In this document: one piece after another, positions 56,801 to 63,850 of the stretch
Position numbering within the stretch: position 1 is the stretch's first letter
Layout: the number at the start of each line of letters is the position of its first letter
NCBI GenBank assembly: GCA_019096065.1
Contig: JAGUCH010000008.1
Location: forward strand, 3,601,001-3,665,000
DNA: 64,000 nt
Direction of reading: 5' to 3'
Source: Paracyclopina nana
Lineage: Eukaryota > Arthropoda > Copepoda > Cyclopoida > Cyclopettidae
Program-made: the position numbers and the translations under genes
The notes under the pieces: generated by a model
What the model saw: only the letters and a program-made list of their open reading frames with translations
What the model was told of the DNA's origin: nothing
Databases searched by the model: none

Positions 56801-59800
56801 ATGTGAATGCAGGACAATAAAAAAGTTCCTACGACTACATTTTGCACTCTGCTCGAAAAATCTACATACGAAAATAGATAGACAGACATATGGAGAGGAA
56901 CACATCCAATTGACAACAGGATTGATTCAGTTAAAATTTGCATAGAGACTCTTTCTTAGGGGGAAAATAACCATGTAGTAGTCGGCTAAAAAGCACGCTG
57001 GGGAATAAGGACAAGTTGAATTGTCTGTGAAATCAGAATTGCGACTCCGGATCATAAAGCTCGCCACCTACACATTCAAATGGATGGAAGAAGAAGTTCT
57101 AGCGGAAGAACAAAGCGGAGCTAATTCCAAAGAAGTTCATTATATCTTCGTCTGCCTCACATCACTTTACGACCACGAATAATAAGACTTTGAATGGCCA
57201 CTGCAATCAGATGAAAATGTTGCCGTGTAATTTGGTCCTGCTGCTCAAGAGGCCATAAATAATTTTGGCTGATTTGCATACTCTGTTCACAGGGCTTTTA
57301 AACGCTCGCCAGGGTGCGAAGGAGCCCCGTGGCTCACAAAGACGTAGGTCATTCTTGAGCAGACGAAAAGCAAGAAATTGCCAAGCCCCACCAACCGCAA
57401 AGGCCACCTCTGCAATCAACTGCAGAAATTGCCAAACCATCACGTTTTATGCCATTCCAATGCATTTCGGCTGCAAACATTTCAGAACACGCAATCTGGC
57501 AAAAATGCCAACTGTAGAGCTGTAAAAAGGTGTCTTGTCTGGTGGGGCATTTGGGATGTGTGCAATCTGTCAATATTATAGCAAGTCACCGTGGGGACCC
57601 CTGCCTTAACACAGTGACTGCTGTCGTTCAAAAAATGGATGCTATTCCTCCTGAGCAGTAACAAGAAGTGTAGTGTATAGATGAAAGTCGACGGAGAGAG
57701 GCAGTTTTTTGCGCGAACCCCGCTGTGCACAGACTCTCCTCCACATATACGACGAGATGGGTAGTAACGATAAATGGGCTATGCAAAGCTGCGCTAAAAA
57801 CAAAACTCGTTAATGTATTCCAATCCAATCTATACATAAGCCAGCATGTCGGCCCTAATCTTGTTGGCACTTCATGAATGATGCGCGCGGGGAAAAAAGG
57901 ATTGTGTTGTCTTTTGGCCTTCATGGGAAGCAAACAATTTGCATGCGTTTATGACACCTAATCAAAATGCAAAAACGAAGGCTTTTCGAGTAATCTGCCA
58001 AGTCAAACATTTCGCTTGACTTTTGACAAAATAGATAGCACTTTGGACTCAACTCTTTAGGAAAATGCACGAAAAACACCTCAAGGAAGGGAGAAAAATT
58101 GTCTTATGACAAGCGCCCGCTGAGGGGGCGCGTACTTTGTCCTACAGTCAACCGATCGCACATAAACCTACAAAACAATGCGCACGTCAGACTACAAAGA
58201 TTTTTGGGCTAGAATGTATACAACCCCAATCGCACATGAATCTACATACAACTAATCGCACATGAACTACAAATGACGGAAACGCACACTAAACTACAAG
58301 CAAATCAAAGAGCACTTGGGCAACAGAATGAACGCACATCAATATACAATGAACCAAGGGCACAAGAATCCACAAGAGTAAGACTATCCTTAAATAGTTA
58401 AAAAAACTTTTTAAAGATGGTTATCAATTTCAAGTACTATTTTTAGCTAAAAATTGCCTACTTTTAACAAAAAATGAGTGGATTTACCGAAGAATTAGGC
58501 TGTCTATTAACTTTTCTACCTTTTCAAACTTTGAGAACTTTTTGGACTATTTGAACTTTTTGGTCTTTTGACTATTTTGACTAGTTTGAAAAGGTAGAAA
58601 ATTCAATAGACCAAAAAACCCAATTAGTCAAAAAAGTCCAAATTGTCCTATTAGTCCAAATAGTTCTTTACATTTGAAAAGTTGAAATAGTCAAAAAAGT
58701 CCAAATTGTTCATTAAGTACAAATAGTCCAAAAAGTCCTAGAAGTTTGAGATGGCAGAAAAGCCAATTGACCAAAAAGTCCAATTAGTCAAAAAAGTCCA
58801 AATAGCCCGTGCGTTTAGTCAAATGTAGTTTCATGTGCGAATCATCAGTGTTCATTGTGCTAACAGCTTTTTATGTAGGTTCATGTGCGTATCTGTTAAA
58901 TGTAGTTTGGGTGCGCTTGGTTCAGTGTAGGTCCATATGCGGTTGGTTTAATAAAAAAAAGTTTTGTAGGTCCATGTGCGCGTTCGTTATTTGTAGTTTT
59001 GCGTGCGTTCTGTTTGTAGTTCCTGGTATAGGCATCCCCAGCTGATACTAAAAAAATCAGATCGACTTTAAGCCAACTTGAAAGTAAACAAATCTAATTT
59101 TGGCTATTAAAAGTGCTCCACATTTTAGTCCTTTTGAGCCAAATCAGTTGCTAAATTTCATCTTTTATCAAAGAAACGTGATGAAAGATAGGTTTTTTTA
59201 AATATGCTGAAAACCATGACACAAAATAGCAAAATTTGCCATTAAAAATACTGCTCGGCCCCAAGCTAAACTCGTAGAGTGGCAGTCAGCAACAGATTCA
59301 CTTTTCCATAAGACAATTTTTTCCATACCTTAAGGGACTCTTAAAACATGAACAAGGCATTAATGCAGCTCTTTTTGGAGTTGACTGTGGCATTATGACA
59401 GTTGTACTCGTACGTATGCATATGAAGCTCATATTTAATTAGCGCGCCAAAAATTTCAGTTATTTCCCCAGAGTGGGGCATCACATTTTGGCGGGTAATC
59501 GAGCCTGATGAGAATACTCAATTGCTTCAAACAAAAGCATTCGCAGCAACGGCGCTGCTGCCATTTTTTCAGCTTTTCCCAGTACAATTAGGGAGGCACT
59601 ATTTAATATGCGTACATGCAAATGAGGCATTAATGTGACTGTGTGTGGGGTCGCGGCCGCGCGCAATGATGATCCCCTCGGTCTCGGGAAAAACTCGCGA
59701 TCTGCATACTGAGTGCTTCGTACACTGTTGCTCTCCATGTTAATCACTGGCCAAAAAGTGTGAAAAAAGCAGAGGCAAAAAATTCATTAGTTCTCTTGCA

Positions 59801-60215
59801 TATTCGCCCGCTCGCATTGTCCTTAATCAGACATCTGGGAGGCAAATGAGAATGCAAATCAAAATTAACCCATTTTTTTCTCGCAGCAAAACTCCACGCA
59901 TTTGAAAATAATAACGGCATATCTGGTTTTTTTTCCAGGAATTGCACGGGAACGCAAACGAACGAAAGTTGCTGCAATGAAGTGGACGAAAATGTGATGA
60001 GCGTTGAAAAGTCCAAGCCAAAAAGCAGCTGGTTTGGACGACTCCTCAGATTTTTCCTCCCTGTGCAATTCTTCTTTTTGATGATGTTCTTTTATCTGGC
60101 TTGGCATTCCACACCGGACCACCATATTGGATTTTATCACCATGGATGCGAAGGATCGAGATTTCACTTCCTCTATCCTCAACTCAAGTACATCAATGGC
60201 CCTCCCCCAATTTAA
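14668..60215 (+). CDS. klar: Klarsicht-like KASH-domain protein, LINC-complex linker (16 coding exons)
   Basis: Coding exons: 14668-14821, 17937-18064, 37047-37292, 38892-39019, 40143-40426, 40737-40950, 41009-41351, 41867-42064, 42129-42281, 42539-42656, 42718-42911, 47382-47689, 51117-51270, 54684-54833, 55008-55105 and 59939-60215. They total 3147 nt, or 1048 residues, and every junction keeps frame. Residues about 986-1048 form a KASH domain: a hydrophobic segment at about 994-1012, Cys1027 placed like the cysteine that bonds to SUN proteins, and a C-terminus YINGPPPI. Upstream are spectrin-like helical stretches: about 55-165, including RWHCLWLRSLEWQC; about 580-760; and about 805-845. 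They are linked by acidic Ser/Asp-rich segments and two basic clusters. Known role of the family: the KASH tail crosses the outer nuclear membrane and binds SUN proteins, while the cytoplasmic part couples nuclei or cargo to microtubule motors. Klarsicht is preferred over the giant nesprin MSP-300 because of the modest length, few repeats and lack of actin-binding CH domains, though missing 5' exons cannot be excluded. An in-frame ATG at 14581 would add 29 residues; 14668 has A at -3 and is preferred. Confidence 0.82.
14822..17936 (+). other. klar: klar intron 1
   Basis: 3.1 kb, GT-AG. Holds a hAT-like miniature element (16400-16623) and a hairpin with 9-base arms (15794-15802 and 15819-15827). 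No other supported feature. Confidence 0.6.
16392..16631. mobile_element. hAT-like MITE with 8-bp target duplication
   Basis: The element spans 16400-16623 (224 bp). Its terminal inverted repeats are about 34 bases, starting TAGTTCAAC and including TTATAAGAGAGAGCGGCAAT, with two mismatches. It is flanked by perfect 8-base direct repeats CAGGCTAT at 16392-16399 and 16624-16631. Inner arms also pair (near 16462 and 16543). Eight-base duplications are the mark of hAT transposons. There is no transposase, so it is non-autonomous. Confidence 0.85.
17937..18064 (+). CDS. klar: klar exon 2 (spectrin-like helix)
   Basis: Acceptor TTTGCAG, donor GTAAGT. Residues 52-94 contain LEEWLKETESILKE, a typical spectrin-repeat first helix. 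It joins exon 3 as MQEIQ then VLHRDIESR with no break in the heptad-like pattern. Confidence 0.85.
20862..20944. repeat. 39-bp tandem duplication
   Basis: Two identical adjacent 39-base units, each starting TGGGTTTTTTGTTTCCTGCC, with five bases of a third. Lack of divergence implies a recent duplication. Confidence 0.9.
24322..24555 (+). promoter_or_regulatory. Candidate internal promoter and non-coding first exon
   Basis: A CpG-rich island (about 24240-24430) stands out from AT-rich intron sequence. It has TGTATAC (24322-24328) and an initiator-like TCAGT with A at 24363. The spacing of 39 is longer than ideal. Downstream sequence runs to a strong donor (TTGACG followed by GTAAGA) at 24555, as in a 5' UTR exon. 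It could start a shorter Klarsicht isoform using Met225 in exon 5. That use is inferred. Confidence 0.4.
26460..26597 (+). CDS. Candidate alternative klar exon (phase 1-1)
   Basis: Acceptor TTTTCTCAG, donor CAG followed by GTTTCA. 138 nt stay open in a frame giving an acidic Ser/Glu-rich peptide (YDVVDSEPEHETDEESSNVS), similar in style to other klar linkers. It starts and ends in phase 1, so it can follow exon 1 but cannot follow exon 2. It would therefore be mutually exclusive with exon 2. Confidence 0.5.
27783..27940 (+). CDS. Candidate alternative klar exon (phase 1-0)
   Basis: The open stretch encodes DDIWTQNVTELYWQLEQEK and more. Its phase fits between the 26460-26597 candidate and exon 3. 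The acceptor (AAAATAG) has a weak pyrimidine tract and the donor (AAAAA followed by GTACGC) is mediocre, so chance is a real alternative. Confidence 0.22.
37047..37292 (+). CDS. klar: klar exon 3 (spectrin-like repeat)
   Basis: Phase 0 at both ends, residues 95-176. It contains SQLIKTVLEQC and RWHCLWLRSLEWQC, the second very like the Trp-rich helix of nesprin/Klarsicht spectrin-like repeats. Confidence 0.88.
38892..39019 (+). CDS. klar: klar exon 4
   Basis: Acceptor CTTTTGCAG, donor GTGAGT, phase 0 in and 2 out. Residues 177-218 are Pro/Gly/Gln-rich with no domain. Supported mainly by splice signals and phase agreement with both neighbours. Confidence 0.7.
39020..40142 (+). other. klar: klar intron 4
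   Basis: 1.1 kb, GT-AG, containing a 168-bp palindromic element at 39298-39465. Nothing else is supported. Confidence 0.6.
39298..39465. mobile_element. Palindromic foldback/MITE element
   Basis: Arms of about 57 bases (starting GGCTTAGTCTTTCGCAAG) are inverted at the other end with few mismatches. The centre holds repeated TATTTAAATA palindromes. The element is flanked by AGA on both sides (39295-39297, 39466-39468), a possible 3-bp target duplication but too short to be sure. No coding capacity. Confidence 0.8.
40143..40426 (+). CDS. klar: klar exon 5, ends at a GC donor
   Basis: Residues 219-313, Ser-rich and acidic (VADSEDEEL). The only donor that keeps frame with exon 6 is CAG|GCAAGT, a GC-AG intron. 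The nearby GT four bases downstream gives the wrong phase. Met225, with good start context (AAG before ATG), is the first in-frame Met for any transcript that skips exons 1-2. Confidence 0.8.
40737..40950 (+). CDS. klar: klar exon 6
   Basis: Residues 314-384: HISDEECYTDNG, Asn/Asp-rich, then IRKLVRGAEKLVLAPPGG. Phase 1 in, 2 out. Followed by a 58-nt intron. Confidence 0.85.
41009..41351 (+). CDS. klar: klar exon 7
   Basis: Residues 385-499: a basic cluster RPQKEKKTKRSHSF, then acidic helix-forming sequence (LVDSVVAEVQQALFSDEEL) ending SEFWDQ. The basic cluster could act in localisation; that is inference. Confidence 0.88.
41867..42064 (+). CDS. klar: klar exon 8
   Basis: Residues 500-565, phase 0 both ends. 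Acidic start (HNYDEPIDVDRTLKLL) and a basic end (PRNKRKVRRST). The next intron is 64 nt. Confidence 0.85.
42129..42281 (+). CDS. klar: klar exon 9
   Basis: Residues 566-616, phase 0 both ends: SMSDSESDDAWKAVLLSR then helical KLNEVKQRLRNLEED, the start of a second spectrin-like stretch. Confidence 0.87.
42539..42656 (+). CDS. klar: klar exon 10
   Basis: Residues 617-655: KDVCYENVDCILKLLDESG, helical. Phase 0 in, 1 out. The following intron is 61 nt. Confidence 0.83.
42718..42911 (+). CDS. klar: klar exon 11
   Basis: Residues 656-720: LLKQWQETLQMIVKRLQLSE and later EDLECYIEDLK, spectrin-like helices. Phase 1 in, 0 out. Confidence 0.85.
42912..47381 (+). other. klar: klar intron 11
   Basis: 4.5 kb. 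Contains GC-rich sequence with GCGCGCAAC twice near 42943-42978, and nested hairpins at 43593-43635 (GAGGCCAGC/GCTGGCCTC) and 43657-43672 (AGCCTCGA/TCGAGGCT). A short GAC and TTC repeat run lies near 45723-45760. No supported exon on either strand. Confidence 0.5.
47382..47689 (+). CDS. klar: klar exon 12
   Basis: Residues 721-822. Continues the helix (LFRVNVDIHNFLAEL), then a His/Gln-rich linker, then LKEKVTALYSTWDEAFHK. Phase 0 in, 2 out. Confidence 0.85.
47690..51116 (+). other. klar: klar intron 12
   Basis: 3.4 kb, no supported gene. A CTCGAG/TCGAGCTCGA-rich patch lies at 48250-48300 and a CTG run near 49135. Confidence 0.5.
51117..51270 (+). CDS. klar: klar exon 13
   Basis: Residues 823-874. 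The phase from exon 12 selects the frame TNTQLVNAQTTYANLLQFE, a helix, followed by a Ser/Arg-rich tail. The competing open frame at this place does not match phase. Confidence 0.83.
51271..54683 (+). other. klar: klar intron 13
   Basis: 3.4 kb of AT-rich sequence. A CTG/CAG run near 54287-54305 can form a small hairpin. I see no exon or mobile element. Confidence 0.5.
54684..54833 (+). CDS. klar: klar exon 14, NAGNAG acceptor
   Basis: Residues 875-924: acidic SLTEDSGISESCDDSEE, then helix ILTKMRLLARDLEQKL. The acceptor is CAGCAG, so the exon can begin at 54684 or 54687, adding or dropping one Gln. Confidence 0.87.
55008..55105 (+). CDS. klar: klar exon 15
   Basis: Residues 925-956: STSDLEERLLEYHHSS, helical then polar. 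Phase 0 in, 2 out, donor GTGAGT. Confidence 0.83.
55106..59938 (+). other. klar: klar intron 15
   Basis: 4.8 kb. Holds a (GCT)n microsatellite at about 56379-56400 and a 918-bp inverted-repeat mobile element (58123-59040). A short CpG-rich patch including GCGGCCGC lies near 59653. No exon supported. Confidence 0.6.
58119..59044. mobile_element. 918-bp non-autonomous DNA transposon / foldback element
   Basis: The element spans 58123-59040, flanked by GCTG on both sides (58119-58122, 59041-59044; GCTGA if one base is allowed to slip). Ends are imperfectly inverted (left AGGGGGCGCGTA, right complement TGGGGATGCCTA). Inside the left end are about eight degenerate copies of a CGCACATGAACTACAA-type motif (58150-58375). 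About seven copies in the opposite orientation fill the right end (58815-59025). The core has a second inverted repeat (58503-58530 with 58583-58610) and many AGTCCAAATAGTC-like repeats. No transposase frame. Superfamily not assignable. Confidence 0.8.
59939..60215 (+). CDS. klar: klar exon 16 (KASH domain, stop codon)
   Basis: Encodes residues 957-1048. The stop TAA follows YINGPPPI directly. Basic residues and SSWFGRLLRF precede a Phe-rich membrane segment of about 18 residues. About 35 lumenal residues follow, with one Cys and the conserved PxLxYxNGPPP tail. This exon decides the identification of the gene. Confidence 0.93.
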
Positions 60216-61993
60216 AGAAGCTATATACATCTATTTTGACGGAAAAAACAGTTTTGGGTGTCTCGCCACTGTAAACAGCAGCACATAGATATTTTTCATA
60301 GAAGCTAGCGGGTTTAATTTTGCAGCAGACAAATTGGAAAAATGCTTTTTTATCTCTGATTTCGACTATGAAGCAAAAAAAATTAATCTTAAAATGTACC
60401 ATGTAGTAGTTTGGCACACTCTTCTACGAATTGCGCGAGATATTTCGAAAAACTGTGCACATCACGTGTTAGAATAATCAGGCTTTCTTTCTCCCAAAAC
60501 GGAAACAAAAATCTCACACCAATCGCTCAAAAGTCTGAATTTTTTCTGCTCCCAGCAGAAAATTCCCTCCAGACTTGAGATGACTTTAATTTTCAACAAA
60601 TTTCCCTTTACGAATTGGCTGTATCATCCAAAATAGTTGACAAACGAAAAAAAAGAGAGTTCAAAGTGCCCTTATATAAAAGTTCAGCTTCGAAAGAAGC
60701 CACGTACCTGAGAAAATATGAAAATGTTCTTGAAAAAGCCGGTGACTTGAAAAATGTTGACTGATGCATCTATCTGTCAAAATCTCCCGTCCATCCAAAT
60801 TGTCTTCAAAACAGTAAAAAAAATATGTGAAAACAATGCCAGATGATGATTCCCTCCTCCCAATGCAAATCACGACAATCAACATTACAAATTTGTTCCA
60901 CTACTCATTATGTTTGTTTGAACCATTGCTTTACTTCATTTCTGTTCATTATAATAATTGTGTTCGATTTATGAATTCGGAAAATATATTATCGCCTCAG
61001 TTGCTCTGCACCAAAAAGCCACTGAAAATATTCATTTTCACGTTTCCTCAAAAAAGCGAAGATCGAGTTGGCCCGATTTCAACGAAATCACGAGTCAAGG
61101 CTGCTGTTCTACAATCAGATAAACAGCAATTTTTCAAAACTTGTGCACAAGTTTTTTCTTGCGGTTCAAAAAGGAAATTCAGTAGTAACGACACTGCTGC
61201 TGTTTGTTCTTCTCATGCGAGGCAGTCATTATGAACAAATGGAGTCTCATTATTTCCAGCCACCAAAAAGGTAATTTCTACGTGATTTTCCTGAAGAAGA
61301 AGCGGCCGCCAACAACTAACAATAAAACACGACCACATCAGCATTTACAGCCCGCAATTATTAGCATTATTTACATTGCGACAGCAATTTTCACTGCCTG
61401 CTTGCTTGGCCAGAACCCAAAAGATGTCAGTCATATCTAAACTAACTAGCAACCTGTCTCTACAAAACTCCTGATTGAGGAGATTTTGCTGGACGATAAA
61501 ATTCTTAGCTGACCCGGCCGCACATCAATCATAGGGGCAAAACTGGAACCACTAAAAATGTGCTGAAACACTTTAACAGCCATCGAAAGAATGCAAGTCT
61601 TCAATTAGCTTGGAGAATGCATTCGAAATTCGTCGAATTTATTTTCCAAATGTTGAAAAGACAAGAGTGAAAAGATCCCTTTGAAGAAAAACTTGTTGCC
61701 GCTGAGAGCGCAACAAAAAATCCTGCTGGCACCAGCATTGGGAGTGAGTGGCGCGAGTCTCCGTTTGGAAGACTCACTTTTCGCAGCTGGCGACTCGGTG
61801 GAAGTGAGCCAAAACTCCGCCTCACTTGGCGCTCTCACAGAATGGCGCTTATGGCAGCGCACGTGGTCGTAGTAGCAAAATTGGAAGGTTCCATTGCAGT
61901 CAGTGATCCCGCTAGTCCCGCTCCACCCACACACCAACTGATGGAAATATGAGCAGAATAATTAAGTAAAAGAGTGCTAAAAAATACATAATC
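60216..61993 (+). other. klar 3' UTR and intergenic region
   Basis: The first clear AATAAA on this strand is at 61321-61326, about 1.1 kb past the stop, so the true 3' end is uncertain. A GC-richer block lies at 61690-61930, just upstream of the next coding exon, and may be its promoter or 5' UTR. TCAGTG at 61900-61905 resembles an initiator. Confidence 0.4.
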
Positions 61994-62106
61994 ATGCAGA
62001 GCAGTGAAGCTACACCGCAGTCGCACTGGAATGGGCCGTCGCATCATGCCCAGTATGCGATGCCTATGGACATTCATCATATGGCAACACCTCTAAGCTA
62101 TTACAG
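61994..62106 (+). CDS. Candidate first coding exon of an unrecognised gene
   Basis: ATG with A at -3, an in-frame stop upstream at 61967, then 37 codons rich in His, Met, Pro and Ser (MQSSEATPQSHWNG, YAMPMDIHHM), ending PLSYY plus two bases at a strong donor, CAG followed by GTAAGC. His/Pro/Met-rich starts of this kind are common in developmental transcription factors, but that is only a resemblance and I do not recognise the protein. No downstream exon is identifiable before the window ends, so the gene would be partial here. Confidence 0.5.
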
Positions 62107-62955
62107 GTAAGCGACAATAAACGTAGAATGTCATTCCGGAGCTCGATGAATGCCATGCCTGCGTATCTGCGTTATTTAAATAAGCTGGATTCTCAATCGG
62201 ATTTTCCGAATGCCAGGGGGATAAATTGCCGTCGCGAGAAGTTTGCTATGCCTTAAAAAGCTTAAAAGAATCACGAGGCCGAACCAGTTTTAAGACTAAA
62301 ACCAAGTCCGGAAAACTTTCGCAAAAATCGAAGGGATCTTAATTTATAAACCAAGTCCGGAAGCCTCAAAAAAGCTCATTTTTTCATTGAGTAGATGTAA
62401 CCTTAACTAACAACGACAAATTCCTAAAAAGCAAAGTTTTTGATGAAGAACCAAAGAACCGACTTATTGTGGACCAATTTGAAATGATGGAATTGCCGAC
62501 AAATCAGACCAACCATAGATTCAAAAAGCAAACTAAGTTCTACAAGTAGATAAGGATTTTGTAAACACTGATCGACAAAACCTAAGACATCAAATGAGGA
62601 CGAGCTGTTTTAATGGAATGTATCATCTTGTGCGTTTGATTGGGAAGTATAGGCTTTGTAATTCAACTACTACATTTATTACGCTTTAAGAGTGTAATAA
62701 CAAAAAATAATTAAGTATAAAAAAACGACACAAAAAGGAAAAAAAAACAAGCTCAAAAAGTAAACAGGTAATAAATCACAAAAACTACAAATGGTAAAAA
62801 GTAAAAAAATAAAACGTAAAAACCGAGTAGGTCAGATCTCCAAGGAAACTCCTCCGATGAAAGGTTGGTTATGGCGACGACGACCAATTTGAGTATCTTC
62901 CTCGGGCCTTTATCGCGACGAGTTGGGTCCATATAAAAATCCTCAAGGAATTAGC
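62107..62955. other. Repeat-like non-coding DNA
   Basis: AAGTCCGGAA occurs near 62305 and 62353, with a near copy at 63037. Long A-rich tracts lie at 62700-62820. No exon supported. The recurrence suggests degenerate repeats. Confidence 0.4.
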
Positions 62956-63031
62956 GTGTATAGGCAATGTTGACGTGTATAGGCAATGTTGACGTGTATA
63001 GGCAATGTTGACGTGTATAGGCAATGTTGAC
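62956..63031. repeat. Minisatellite, 19-bp unit, 4 copies
   Basis: Four identical adjacent copies of GTGTATAGGCAATGTTGAC, with three bases of a fifth. No divergence between copies. Confidence 0.95.
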
Positions 63032-63054
63032 GTGATAAGTCCGGAAAAGGCTGA

Positions 63055-63368
63055 GGCCAGACAAACAGCGCGCAAAAGTACCGAAAGCACAGAATGCGCA
63101 AGGTAGCCTCACCAAGATTAGAACCTCAACTTCTTCATCCACCTCACCCGTCACCCAAGCCTCGTCAACCTCGATCACCTCACTAACATGTTAGTAGTTA
63201 TATGCGCGGTTAGTGATGTGAGTGGTGTTAGTAATGCTAGCGTGGCGAGCGAGGCTGGTTAGACTTGGTTGACAAGTGAGGTGGGTGAAGAAGCCGAACT
63301 CCTAATCTTGGCGAGGCTACCGTGCACATTAGGTAATTTCGAGACTTCATTGCGCTGTTTATCTGGCC
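63055..63368. repeat. Imperfect long inverted duplication
   Basis: The left arm (63055-63187) and right arm (63258-63368) are reverse complements at roughly three quarters identity by eye. Examples are GGCCAGACAAACAGCGCG against the complement of TTGCGCTGTTTATCTGGCC, and GGTAGCCTC/GAGGCTACC. The right arm ends at the stop codon of the candidate minus-strand microgene, so its 3' flank appears to have been copied in reverse. Confidence 0.75.
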
Positions 63369-63688
63369 CTTGCCCGATGTTCAAAGTCCAAGATGGTCGC
63401 ATGAGCCACGAATCTCCCTTCATTGGCAAATCTGGAAAAATGAGCAGCATAAGGAATGACGTAAATAATGGGCTTAAATAATAGCACTTACCGCAAGTCG
63501 AAAACCAAAATATCAGTTGGACTTGGACCGCGTGGAGACAAAACGATGCCAAAGCGGTCAAACTTCTTACACAGCTTGCGATGATGCCACTTAATAAGTC
63601 CTAGAAGAAAACGAAACAATGAGCACTTTTGGGCTCGGTGAAAGAATGAAATTTTACCGTTTTGGTGGATTAGCCAGTTTTTTGCCAT
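63359..63688 (-). CDS. Candidate three-exon microgene, 70-residue protein of unknown function
   Basis: Minus-strand exons 63688-63658, 63600-63492 and 63431-63359 join through GT-AG introns of 57 and 60 nt in matching phases (1, 2) to give 213 nt: ATG, 69 more codons and TAA. Donors are ACG followed by GTAAAA, and GCG followed by GTAAGT. Acceptors are TTCTTCTAG and TTTTTCCAG. The introns are the same size as the small introns of the confirmed genes. The protein starts MAKNWLIHQNG, has a basic middle (KWHHRKLCKKFDRFG), a hydrophobic TDILVFDLRF and a basic end (EHRARAR). I recognise no family. It sits among repeats, so it could be a gene fragment or part of a mobile element. The ATG may also be internal to a longer gene extending past the window. 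Confidence 0.4.
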
Positions 63689-63702
63689 AGCAAAACCTCA
63701 AT

Positions 63703-63850
63703 GATCTAGTTAACGATCTAGTTAACGATCAGGGGAAAGATCCAGGGGAAAGATCCAGGGGAAAGATCCAGGGGAAAGATCCAGGGGAAAGATCCAGGGG
63801 AAAGATCCAGGGGAAAGATCCAGGGGAAAGATCCAGGGGAAAGATCCAAT
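63703..63850. repeat. Minisatellite arrays, 12-bp and 13-bp units
   Basis: Two copies of GATCTAGTTAAC (63703-63726), then a 12-base variant, then eight perfect copies of GATCCAGGGGAAA (63739-63842) and a partial ninth. Read on the minus strand, the array is an open frame with a 13-residue repeat, which is a by-product of the repeat. It lies directly upstream of the candidate microgene. Confidence 0.95.

Noticed and set aside
58809-59045. Plus frame in the right end of the inverted-repeat element
   Set aside because: It translates the repeated end motifs and has no transposase features.
60827-61234. 135-codon plus frame after klarsicht
   Set aside because: AT-rich, no recognisable domain, and lies in the likely klarsicht 3' UTR or intergenic region.
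61605-61937. Minus-strand frame with several cysteines, loosely like a Kazal domain (VCGWSG, CYYDHVRC)
   Set aside because: Cysteine spacing does not fit the Kazal pattern, no signal peptide is attached, and splice context is unconvincing. More likely antisense of the 5' flank of the next gene.
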